Below the pieces are notes generated by a model, which saw only the letters and a list, made by a program, of their open reading frames with translations, was not told where the DNA came from and did not search any database. From an uncultured Devosia sp. (GTDB taxonomy: Bacteria > Pseudomonadota > Alphaproteobacteria > Rhizobiales > Devosiaceae), in contig CAJYKO010000330.1 in the NCBI GenBank assembly GCA_913775215.1, positions 1 through 8,054 on the forward strand: a stretch of 8,054 nucleotides of DNA, in the 5' to 3' direction. Below, piece after piece: positions 1-6,252 of this stretch (the first letter of the stretch is position 1; the number at the start of each line of letters is the position of its first letter). A program made the position numbers and the translations under genes.

Positions 1-262
1 ATCGGATAGAGCCGCTCGTCGGCTCATAAACGCGGGCAAGCATGCGGGCGCAGCTGGATTTGCCGGAGCCGGATTCGCCGACCAGCGCCAAGGCGCGGCC
101 GCGGGTGAGGCGGAGCGAGACGCCGGAGAGGGCTTTCAAAAAGGTCTGGTTGAGGAAGGCGCCGCCGAGGACGAATTCCTTATCGACATTGTCCATCTCG
201 ATGATGGCGGGCTCGGCGAGAGCGGATGTCGGGCTGGCCGTTGCTAGTTCAGCAAGTGACAT
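1..262 (-). CDS. Oligopeptide/dipeptide-type ABC transporter ATP-binding protein, DppF/OppF-like (partial, 3' end outside window)
   Basis: This is the second ATPase of the importer, expected to pair with the ATPase encoded just upstream and power transport at the cytoplasmic face. Only the first 87 codons are present; the gene runs off the left edge. It begins MSLAELATAS, has an acidic/hydrophobic strand around IIEMDNVDKEF (about 20-30), and carries a perfect Walker A motif GESGSGKS at about residues 62-69, followed by the usual ARMLARVYEPTSGSI stretch. The ATG at 262 is chosen because AGGAG lies nine bases upstream of it. An internal ATG (residue 23) is less likely. The start lies inside the end of the preceding ATPase gene (19-bp overlap, different frame), which suggests translational coupling. 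The DppF/OppF assignment rests on position, being the second ATPase after a DppD-like one. The signature motif, Walker B and C-terminal region cannot be checked here. Confidence 0.9.
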   Translation of the reverse strand, partial: MSLAELATASPTSALAEPAIIEMDNVDKEFVLGGAFLNQTFLKALSGVSLRLTRGRALALVGESGSGKSSCARMLARVYEPTSGSIR

Positions 263-1215
263 GCAGCCTGGCTCCTGTGCTCGGGGTAGAGACGCAGTTC
301 GGGATTTTCGACGCGGCAGATATCCATGGCGTGTGGACAACGCGGCGCGAAGCGGCAGCCTTGCGGCAGGGATCGCAAATCCGGCGGGGAGCCGGGAATG
401 CCTTCCATGCGAAGGCGCGGACCAGTCAGCGGCGGGAAACTGTTGCCCAAGGCGCGGGTATAGGGATGGAGCGCATTGGTGAGGATGGCTTCAGACGGCG
501 CGACTTCGACCAGTTCGCCCGAATACATAATGCCGATGCGATCGCAGAATTCGATCATCAGACCGAGATCGTGCGTGATGAAGAGAACCGAGAAGCCGAG
601 CTTGGCTTTGAGATCGACGATCTGCTCGATGATGTCGCGCTGGACGACGACATCGAGGGCCGTGGTGGGCTCATCCATGATGATGAGACGCGGATTGAGC
701 GCGAGAGCAATGGCGATGCAGATACGCTGGCGCATGCCGCCGGAGAACTGATGCGAGAAATCATCGAGACGGGATGGCGGAATACCGACGAGTTCGAAAA
801 GTTCTTCGGCGCGAGCCCGGGCGCCATCCGCGCCAAGGCTGGGATTGTGGGTTTCGATGACGTCGGTGATCTGCTCGGCGACCGGAATGACCGGATTGAG
901 CGCGTTCATGGCAGACTGGAAGACGAAGCTGACCTCGTTCCAGCGATAGGCCTTCAAACGTGCCTTATCGAATTTGAGGACGTTTTCGCCGTTTAAGCGG
1001 ACCTCGCCACCGGAGACGAGGCCGGGGAGGCGCGTGAGCCGCGCCAGCGCGAACGCGACGGTGGACTTGCCGCAGCCGCTTTCGCCGGCAAGACCAAAAG
1101 CCTCGCCCTCGCGGATGTCAAAGTCGATGCCGTTGACGGCGCGGGCGATGGAATGTTCGCCGACATAGTCGACGGTGAGGTTGCGCACCTCAAGCAATGC
1201 ACGATCAGAAGACAT
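244..1215 (-). CDS. Oligopeptide/dipeptide-type ABC transporter ATP-binding protein, DppD/OppD-like
   Basis: This cytoplasmic ATPase subunit (323 aa, normal length for the family) energises the importer. All nucleotide-binding motifs are visible: Walker A GESGCGKST at 44-52, Q-loop VFQ ending at Q100, signature FSGGMRQR at 157-164, Walker B LIIMDEPT at 177-184, and the switch histidine in ITHD at H215. The C-terminal oligopeptide-transporter extension (about 262-306) includes GIPGSPPDL and RFAPRCPHA. It holds cysteines C287, C293, C300 and, further on, C319, the pattern linked to an iron-sulfur cluster in OppD/DppD proteins. The ATG at 1215 is preferred over an in-frame start at 1266 because GGGGGAGAAG precedes it at good spacing and the family fold starts at once (ALLEVRNLTVDY). 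The start overlaps the DppC-like permease gene by 11 bp and the end overlaps the next ATPase gene by 19 bp, so the genes are an operon. Substrate is set by the binding protein and permeases, not by this subunit. Confidence 0.96.
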   Translation of the reverse strand: MSSDRALLEVRNLTVDYVGEHSIARAVNGIDFDIREGEAFGLAGESGCGKSTVAFALARLTRLPGLVSGGEVRLNGENVLKFDKARLKAYRWNEVSFVFQSAMNALNPVIPVAEQITDVIETHNPSLGADGARARAEELFELVGIPPSRLDDFSHQFSGGMRQRICIAIALALNPRLIIMDEPTTALDVVVQRDIIEQIVDLKAKLGFSVLFITHDLGLMIEFCDRIGIMYSGELVEVAPSEAILTNALHPYTRALGNSFPPLTGPRLRMEGIPGSPPDLRSLPQGCRFAPRCPHAMDICRVENPELRLYPEHRSQAACHLLN

Positions 1216-2242
1216 CGGCGCTTCTCCCCCGACGGCGCAGGAACCGCTTGATTCGGCGGATGCCACGCGATGCCTTGAGCTGCGGATTGGTGATTTCGTC
1301 TACGGCGAAGTTGATCATCACGAGGGCAGCGCCCGTGAGCATGATGGCGACGGCCGGTGGCCAGATTTCCCACCAGGCGCCGGTTTGGAGCGCCATGTTG
1401 TTTTGAGCCCAATAAAGCATGGTGCCCCAGGTGACGGCGTTTGGATCGCCGAGGCCGATGAAGCTCAGGGCGGCTTCGGCGAGGATGGCCGAGATGGTGC
1501 CGAGGACGAGCCCGCCCATGAAGAAGCTGAGCATATTGGGGAAGATTTCCTTGAAGATGATCCGCCACTTTTTCTCACCCATAAGTTCGGCGGAGAGCAC
1601 GAATTCGCGGGTGCGCAGCGACAGCGTCTGCGTGCGGATAGTACGGGCCGGCCACCCCCAGCCGGTGAGAGCAAGGACAATGCCGATCACAAGGGGCCCT
1701 GCACTATCCACGAGACTGGCTATGACGATGATGAGCGGCAGGCCCGGCAGGACCAGCACGACATTGACGAAGAAGGTGAGAATGTCGTCGACGCGGCCAC
1801 CGAAATAGCCGGCGGAAATGCCGATGGCTAGGCCGATGGCGGCGGCGGCAATGCCGGCGCCGAAACCGACGGCGAGGCTGATGCGGCCGCCATAGGCGAC
1901 CTGGGTATAGACGTCCTTGCCCATGCGGGTGGTCCCGAGGACGTGCTCATAGCTTGGCGCGACATGAGGTTTGCCGGCGCGGCGATGCGGATTGTATTCG
2001 CTGAACATGGGCGCGAGGATCGAGAAGAGGATCATGGCGAGGAGAATGATGACGCCTGCCATGCCCTTCTTATTGGTGACGAAGGCAGCCACCGACGGCG
2101 AGAGGCGGCTGGTCCAGCCGGGCTTTTGCTTGATGCGGAGTTCGCGCATCAATTCGATATGGGTGGGGGCGGCGCTGGCGAGCGCAGCGTCGTCGAGGCG
2201 ATCAAGCAAGGAACTGGATGCGGTTTGGGTGATGTCGGCCAT
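1205..2242 (-). CDS. Oligopeptide/dipeptide-type ABC transporter permease, DppC/OppC-like
   Basis: This is one of the two inner-membrane subunits that form the translocation path (345 aa). After a hydrophilic cytoplasmic N-terminus of about 60 residues come membrane segments near 62-80, 120-142, 158-178, 183-197, 239-262 and 292-312. The ATPase-contacting EAA loop is about 213-236 (EFVLSAELMGEKKWRIIFKE). The DppC hallmark ALSFIGLGDPNAVTWGTML is at 258-276, and the GTTRMGKDVYTQVAYGGR stretch before the second membrane segment is also typical. The ATG at 2242 is preceded by GAGAAAGGG within the end of the DppB-like gene, whose stop codon is only 3 bp away. The protein ends in a basic tail (about 322-345, rich in Arg and Lys) that overlaps the next gene by 11 bp. 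Family assignment is firm. The transported substrate is inferred to be an oligosaccharide from the LacI-type regulator and binding protein. Confidence 0.96.
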   Translation of the reverse strand: MADITQTASSSLLDRLDDAALASAAPTHIELMRELRIKQKPGWTSRLSPSVAAFVTNKKGMAGVIILLAMILFSILAPMFSEYNPHRRAGKPHVAPSYEHVLGTTRMGKDVYTQVAYGGRISLAVGFGAGIAAAAIGLAIGISAGYFGGRVDDILTFFVNVVLVLPGLPLIIVIASLVDSAGPLVIGIVLALTGWGWPARTIRTQTLSLRTREFVLSAELMGEKKWRIIFKEIFPNMLSFFMGGLVLGTISAILAEAALSFIGLGDPNAVTWGTMLYWAQNNMALQTGAWWEIWPPAVAIMLTGAALVMINFAVDEITNPQLKASRGIRRIKRFLRRRGRSADVF

Positions 2243-2245
2243 GGG

Positions 2246-3220
2246 TCAGCCCTTTCTCAAGCGCGGATCGAGAACGACGTTGGCGATGTCGGAGAGGAAG
2301 TTGGCGACCAGCACCGACATGGTGAGCAGCAGCAACTGGGCCTGGATGAAGGAATAGTCGCGGCTTTCGATGGCGGTGACCGTGAACTTGCCGAGGCCGG
2401 GGTAATTGAACACCTGTTCGGTGACGAGCGCGCCGCCGAGGAGGAAGCCGACTGAGAGCGCAAGCGAAGTGATCTGCGGCAGGATGGCGTTACGGGCGAC
2501 GTAGCGGTAACGCACGCGGCGGTCGCTGAGGCCCTTGGCGCGGGCCAGGATGACAAAGTCCTCGTTGAGGAGATTGATCATCACATTGCGCATGCCGAGG
2601 TGCCAGCCGCCGAAACTGACGATGAGGATCGAAAGGACCGGCAGGGTCGCGTGATAGAGGACGTTTCCGATGAACTCGAAGCTCAAACTGGGCGAGAGGC
2701 CGGTCGAGTGGGCGCGGCCGAGAGGGAACCACTGGAGCTGGAGCGAGAAGGCGTAAAAGAGCAGCAGCGCGACGACGGCTGGCGTAAACGCGTTGAGCAT
2801 CACGTTGATGGGGGTGAAGACGCTGTCGAAGAAACCGCCACGGTTCCAGGCGGCATGGATGCCCATCATGGTGCCGATGAGGAAGGCAAAGGTGATGGCG
2901 ATGCCGACGAGGACGAGGGTCCAGGTGGCACCGTAGAAGAGGAGCGACGAGGTCGGCTCGGGGAACTGGACCGTCGAGATGCCGAAATCCATCCGCAAGA
3001 CCTGGCCGACATAGCCGAGATATTGCTCCCACATCGAGCCGGTGGTGCCATAGGAGGCGCGGATGGCTTCGATCTGGGCTTCGTTGAGGCGCCCCTGGAA
3101 GGACGCGATGATGCGCGCCGAAGGGTCGCCCGGCATGATGCGCGGAATGAAGAAATTGAGCGTCACCGCCACGAAAAAGGCGGCCAGGTAAAAGGCAACG
3201 CGCCGCAAGATATAAAGCAT
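2246..3220 (-). CDS. Oligopeptide/dipeptide-type ABC transporter permease, DppB/OppB-like
   Basis: This is the second inner-membrane subunit of the importer (324 aa, full length). It shows the canonical start of the family, MLYILRRVAFYLAAFFVAV, followed by FFIPRIMPGDP at 23-33. A periplasmic stretch with a WEQYLGYVGQVLRMDFG segment (about 64-80) leads to the transport domain, with hydrophobic segments near 98-120, 137-160, 190-205, 250-270 and 292-310. The EAA loop that docks on the ATPase is at about 221-248 (LARAKGLSDRRVRYRYVARN). The family signature EQVFNYPGLGKF is at 268-279 and the usual end LDPRLRKG closes the protein. The ATG at 3220 has GAGG nine bases upstream. It is the first of four tightly packed genes (gap of 3 bp, then overlaps), but is set off from the binding-protein gene by 142 bp of hairpin-rich sequence, which may lower its expression relative to that protein. 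Confidence 0.96.
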   Translation of the reverse strand: MLYILRRVAFYLAAFFVAVTLNFFIPRIMPGDPSARIIASFQGRLNEAQIEAIRASYGTTGSMWEQYLGYVGQVLRMDFGISTVQFPEPTSSLLFYGATWTLVLVGIAITFAFLIGTMMGIHAAWNRGGFFDSVFTPINVMLNAFTPAVVALLLFYAFSLQLQWFPLGRAHSTGLSPSLSFEFIGNVLYHATLPVLSILIVSFGGWHLGMRNVMINLLNEDFVILARAKGLSDRRVRYRYVARNAILPQITSLALSVGFLLGGALVTEQVFNYPGLGKFTVTAIESRDYSFIQAQLLLLTMSVLVANFLSDIANVVLDPRLRKG

Positions 3221-3362
3221 CGGTTCAATCCTCGAAGGAGCCGGGCGGGACCGGGAATGAATCCCGCCTCGGCCTGGGCAGCGTTCGCGCGGGATTCTCG
3301 AAGTCTCGCGAGAACGCGCCTGTCGGGTCTGGTTCCTGCAGCTGGGCCGCAGGAGCGCAGGC
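3221..3362 (-). promoter_or_regulatory. Hairpin-rich gap between binding-protein and permease genes
   Basis: This 142-bp spacer holds three inverted repeats. Read in the direction of transcription, the first is CCTGC/GCAGG (3335-3339 with 3349-3353). The second and largest pairs 3281-3294 with 3304-3317, a 14-position stem with one G/A mismatch and one G/T wobble around a 9-base loop. The third is a perfect GGCGGGA/TCCCGCC stem (3244-3250 with 3262-3268). No T-run follows any of them on the minus strand, so they do not look like ordinary intrinsic terminators. Hairpins at this position in binding-protein transporter operons often stabilise the upstream mRNA or cause partial termination, so that more binding protein than permease is made. 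That role here is an inference. Confidence 0.55.
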
Positions 3363-5057
3363 CTACTTGGCGATCGGCTTTAGTGAGAGGGCGTGGATGA
3401 CGCGCTCACGGGTGCCTTCGAAGACGACGGGGCGGACATAGGGATTTTCCTCTGTCACCCAGCCTTCGAAATTGCGGGTCGAATATTCGTACCAGGTGGG
3501 ATTGGCGAAGAGGCCAATGACGGGCAGATTTTCGGCCACGGCGACGTGGATGTTCTTCATCTGCTCCATCTGCTCGGCAGGGTCGGCCGTGCTACGGAAG
3601 GCGTCGAGCGCGGCTTCGACTTCGGGCAGGCGCATCTGGTGCATGGCCTGATAATCGACGCGGCCCTTTTCCATGTTCCGCGGATTGAACATGGGGTTGT
3701 AGGTGTTGTACGGCGTCGGGCCGCCATTGGTCCACATGATGTAGCTGTCGAAATCGCCGGTGCGAGCCTTGTCGTTCCAGGCACCCTGATCCATCGTCCG
3801 GACGACGGCGTTGACGCCGACATCCTGCAGGTTTTCCGAGATGGTCTGCCCGGTATTGATCCAGTCGGTCCAGCCATTGGGGATGTTGATCTCGAACGAG
3901 ATCGGGGTGCCATCGGGATTGTCGCGGAAGCCGTCACCATCGGCATCGACGAAACCGGCAGCGTCGAGCAGTTCGATCGCCTTGTCGGGATCGTATTGCA
4001 TCAGCCAGGTATAGGGCTCGAGCGCCGCTTCATCGAACCAGTTGGCATAGGTCTCGCCGGTGCCGACGGGGAAGCGCGTGTGGGTCGTCAGGCCAAAGGT
4101 CGAGATATCGACGATGGTGTCGCGGTCGATGGCGACGGAAATGGCCTTGCGGAATTCAAGATCGTTGAAGGGCGCCTTGGTGGTGTTGATCTGGAGGTTC
4201 ACGTCGCCGCCGGGCGGGAGCCAGTAATTGTTGAACTCGCTCTGCGGGGTGAAGGTGATTTCGGGATCGGTGAGGCCCGTGCCGAGCCAGTCGACTTCGC
4301 CGGCCGACATGGCAGCGATGATCTGCTCATTGCCATTGAGCTGCAGGAAGCGCAGGCAATCGATGGCGTTTTCGGCGTTGTAGCGGCTGGTTTCGTTGCG
4401 GCAGAGCTCGACCGAGGAGCGCGAGAAATTGGTGACTTCCGTCCAGGGACCGGTGCCGACCGGCTTGGTATTGGCGTAGTTCTTTGGGTCTTCGATATCA
4501 GCCCAGATGTGCTCGGGGAGCGGGTAGATGCCGCCGATGGCATATTTGGCGAGGGAGTCCGGCTCCTTGAGGGTGAATTTGACCGTGTAGTCGTCGATCT
4601 TTTCGGCGCTGACGACGGAGCCGGTATCGGTCTCCTCGACATGGACGTCGATGGCCATCGGATAATCCTGATGGGCCTTGGCATAGTTGAAGGTGAAGAC
4701 CACGTCGTCGGCGTTGAAATCCTCGCCGTCGCTCCACTTCACGCCTTCGCGCAGCTTGTAGGTAATCGACATGAGATCGTCGGCGATCTCATAGGAGGTC
4801 GCGAGCGCGGGATAATCCTTATCCGGGTTCCAGATGTTGTCGATCCAGAGCGGCTCGTAGGCGAAGTCGCGGACCATCTGTTGCGGTCCGGTTGGATTGT
4901 TGGGATTGAAATTTTCGACCAGGGCGTCGCTGTCGATCGGGTGCAGCGTGAGGACGACCCTATCTTGAGCGAGCGTCGGCATGGACAGGGCCAAAGTGGC
5001 CGCACCTGCGCTCAAGAGCGCGAGGGTCTTGATAGACTTCAGATTTTTAACCGCCAA
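3363..5057 (-). CDS. Periplasmic solute-binding protein, SBP_bac_5 family, probably oligosaccharide-binding
   Basis: This is the periplasmic receptor of the importer (564 aa). It has a Sec signal peptide (KNLKSIK, then hydrophobic TLALLSAGAATLALSMP, probable cleavage after TLA at residue 30). SBP_bac_5 features are KLREGVKWSDGEDFNADDVV (101-120), PVGTGPW (199-205), the EFRKAISVAIDRDTIV segment (301-316) and an acidic loop DADGDGFRDNPDGTP (371-385). The C-terminal part is rich in Trp and Tyr, with GWTDWINTGQ (395-404), MWTNGGPTPYNTYNPMF (441-457) and EGWVTEENPYVRP (531-543). From memory, that last motif and the aromatic residues resemble the Thermotoga-type oligosaccharide-binding branch, not classic peptide binders. 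The mature part has exactly two cysteines, C219 and C234. The start is TTG at 5057: GAGGAGGAGAATCAA sits just upstream and no in-frame ATG occurs before residue 26, inside the signal peptide. The gene follows the LacI-type regulator by 94 bp containing a matching palindrome, so repression lifted by a sugar is likely. Confidence 0.94.
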   Translation of the reverse strand: MAVKNLKSIKTLALLSAGAATLALSMPTLAQDRVVLTLHPIDSDALVENFNPNNPTGPQQMVRDFAYEPLWIDNIWNPDKDYPALATSYEIADDLMSITYKLREGVKWSDGEDFNADDVVFTFNYAKAHQDYPMAIDVHVEETDTGSVVSAEKIDDYTVKFTLKEPDSLAKYAIGGIYPLPEHIWADIEDPKNYANTKPVGTGPWTEVTNFSRSSVELCRNETSRYNAENAIDCLRFLQLNGNEQIIAAMSAGEVDWLGTGLTDPEITFTPQSEFNNYWLPPGGDVNLQINTTKAPFNDLEFRKAISVAIDRDTIVDISTFGLTTHTRFPVGTGETYANWFDEAALEPYTWLMQYDPDKAIELLDAAGFVDADGDGFRDNPDGTPISFEINIPNGWTDWINTGQTISENLQDVGVNAVVRTMDQGAWNDKARTGDFDSYIMWTNGGPTPYNTYNPMFNPRNMEKGRVDYQAMHQMRLPEVEAALDAFRSTADPAEQMEQMKNIHVAVAENLPVIGLFANPTWYEYSTRNFEGWVTEENPYVRPVVFEGTRERVIHALSLKPIAK

Positions 5058-5082
5058 TTGATTCTCCTCCTCGTTGGCAGAG
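5058..5082 (-). promoter_or_regulatory. Strong ribosome binding site deciding a TTG start
   Basis: On the minus strand the sequence GAGGAGGAGAATCAA ends immediately before the TTG at 5057. The purine-rich core gives an excellent anti-Shine-Dalgarno match six to nine bases from the start, and the reading frame continues directly into a classic signal peptide. Together these decide the start of the binding-protein gene despite the weak codon. Confidence 0.8.
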
Positions 5083-5086
5083 TTTC

Positions 5087-5100
5087 TGGGATCGATCCCA
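5087..5100. promoter_or_regulatory. Predicted LacI-family operator upstream of the binding-protein gene
   Basis: TGGGATCGATCCCA is a perfect 14-bp palindrome centred on CG, the layout expected for LacI-family operators, where the hinge-helix leucine inserts at a central CpG step. It lies 30 bp upstream of the TTG start of the binding-protein gene and just downstream of the lacI-type gene. Only one base differs from the element at 6207-6220 in front of the repressor gene. A poor promoter-like TTGGAG (minus strand, 5130-5125) lies upstream, but no good -10 box can be assigned. Confidence 0.8.
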
Positions 5101-5151
5101 TAGTTGTCAGGCTAAGCCGGCTTCCTCCAAGTTGCCGGGCAGTCGGACGGG

Positions 5152-6174
5152 TTACACGACCTCCTTAATCGTTTGCACTGGGGCGATACTCGAGCGGATC
5201 ACGAGACTGGTCTCGACGCTGGCACTGAGGGGGCCGAGGGTCGGTTCATCCATGAGGCGCAGCAAGAGATTGGCCGCATTTCGACCAAGCGCATCCACCT
5301 GTTGGCGGACGGTGCTGAGCGGCGGCGTCAGATATTTGGCAAAGAAGGCGTCGTCAAAACCCATGACGGACACGTCGCCGGGTACGGAGCGGCCAAATTC
5401 ACGCAGCGCTTCATAGACACCTGCGGCGATATCATCGTCGCCCGCGAAAATCGCAGTGAAGGCTCTGCCCTCTTCGAGCAGCGCCCTTGTGGCGCCATAG
5501 CCGAAACGCTCAAGGAACATGCCATATACGACATGGATATCGTCGAGTGTCAGGCCAAAGGCGGCAAGAGCATCCGCGACGCCGCGCAAGCGCTCCTGGC
5601 TGTCACCAAGCGAGAGGTGAGCCGAGAGATAGACGATGTCCCGATGGCCCTGTTCGAGCAGATGCGTCATCGCATCCCGGGCGCCCTGATAGTTTTCGAG
5701 AACGACATGGCCGCGCGAAAGCGGACAGTGATCCTTGCCGATGGATACGACTGGAATTCGCGCGGTGCGCAGAATTTCAGCAACCTCAGGCCGCATAGGA
5801 TGCTCGAGGTAGAGGACGATGCCATCGCAGGAGCGATCAATGAGTTCGAGTATGGCACGGGACTCTTGATCCTCATCCGCGTAGCCAGAAGATACCATCA
5901 GGGACTTGCCAGCGGGACGAATGGCGCGCTGGACGCCGAAGATGATGCTGGCGAAATAGGGCGTGCCGATATCGACCACGACGGCGCCGATGACATTGGA
6001 CCGATTGGATCGCAGGGCCCGGGCGTGCGTATTGGGCCGGTAGCCCAATTCGGTGATCGCCTGTTCAATGGCCTTGCGCTTTGTCTCGGAGACATAGCCG
6101 TTTCCGGCGACAACGCGAGATACGGTGGAACGAGACACGCCAGCGCGCTTTGACACGTCGTCAATCGTCGCCAT
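5152..6174 (-). CDS. LacI-family transcriptional repressor
   Basis: This is a cytoplasmic DNA-binding regulator of 340 aa, normal length for the family. Residues 2-24 are the helix-turn-helix (TIDDVSKRAGVSRSTVSRVV) with recognition helix around SRSTVSR (14-20). The rest of the DNA-binding region runs through GYVSETKRKAIEQAITELGY to ARALRSNRSNVIG (51-63), the hinge whose L54 should enter the operator centre. The remainder is a periplasmic-binding-protein-like effector domain (about 61-335), with VVVDIGTPYFASII, CDGIVLY, GHRDIVYLSA, IFAGDDDIAAGVYEAL and the family signature GFDDAFFAKYLTPPLSTVRQ (272-291). The ATG at 6174 follows GGGGAGGGCAGTGC, a strong ribosome binding site. The importer genes follow in the same direction. 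Matching palindromes before this gene and before the binding-protein gene point to autoregulation and local control. The effector is probably a sugar taken up by the transporter or its metabolite; its identity is not readable. Confidence 0.96.
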   Translation of the reverse strand: MATIDDVSKRAGVSRSTVSRVVAGNGYVSETKRKAIEQAITELGYRPNTHARALRSNRSNVIGAVVVDIGTPYFASIIFGVQRAIRPAGKSLMVSSGYADEDQESRAILELIDRSCDGIVLYLEHPMRPEVAEILRTARIPVVSIGKDHCPLSRGHVVLENYQGARDAMTHLLEQGHRDIVYLSAHLSLGDSQERLRGVADALAAFGLTLDDIHVVYGMFLERFGYGATRALLEEGRAFTAIFAGDDDIAAGVYEALREFGRSVPGDVSVMGFDDAFFAKYLTPPLSTVRQQVDALGRNAANLLLRLMDEPTLGPLSASVETSLVIRSSIAPVQTIKEVV

Positions 6175-6206
6175 GCACTGCCCTCCCCTTTCTCGCCAAT
6201 CCTCTG

Positions 6207-6220
6207 TGGGACCGATCCCA
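6207..6220. promoter_or_regulatory. Predicted LacI-family operator upstream of the repressor gene
   Basis: TGGGACCGATCCCA matches the operator at 5087-5100 in 13 of 14 positions and is palindromic apart from one pair. It lies 32 bp upstream of the repressor's ATG and just downstream of the predicted -10 region, so a bound repressor would block the start of transcription. This suggests negative autoregulation. The single mismatch could make it the weaker of the two sites. Confidence 0.78.
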
Positions 6221-6223
6221 GCT

Positions 6224-6252
6224 ATCCGATATCGATTTAAATTTCATGTCAA
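6224..6252 (-). promoter_or_regulatory. Predicted sigma70-type promoter of the LacI-family repressor
   Basis: On the minus strand a perfect -35 box TTGACA (6252-6247) is followed after 17 bp by TCGGAT (6229-6224), a 3-of-6 match to the -10 consensus. The spacer is AT-rich (contains ATTTAAAT). Transcription would begin near 6217, inside the palindromic operator at 6207-6220. The -35 is convincing; the exact -10 is uncertain. Confidence 0.6.

Noticed and set aside
1216..1266. In-frame 17-codon extension of the DppD-like ATPase
   Set aside because: The start at 1215 has a strong ribosome binding site and the usual short operon overlap. The extension overlaps the permease gene much further and is not family-like.
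4005..4023. Acidic loop DADGDGFRD of the binding protein (3919-3948 region and upstream) considered as a separate EF-hand calcium site
   Set aside because: A similar DxDGDG stretch is common in SBP_bac_5 proteins at this position, so it is a family feature and not an added domain.
5114..5123. Palindrome AAGCCGGCTT between the repressor and binding-protein genes, considered as a terminator for the repressor gene
   Set aside because: No T-run follows it on the minus strand and the stem has no loop, so it is not a convincing terminator.
3393..5168. A 591-codon open frame on the plus strand, longer than the binding-protein gene it opposes
   Set aside because: It is fully antisense to a well-supported gene with a signal peptide and family motifs. 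Its product is a low-complexity mix of Gly, Asp, Val, Ile and Arg without a recognisable domain, as expected from the opposite strand of GC-rich coding DNA.
5173..6153. A 326-codon plus-strand open frame opposite the LacI-type gene, and similar long frames opposite the permeases
   Set aside because: They run exactly against genes with full family signatures, lack convincing ribosome binding sites and show no recognisable domain.
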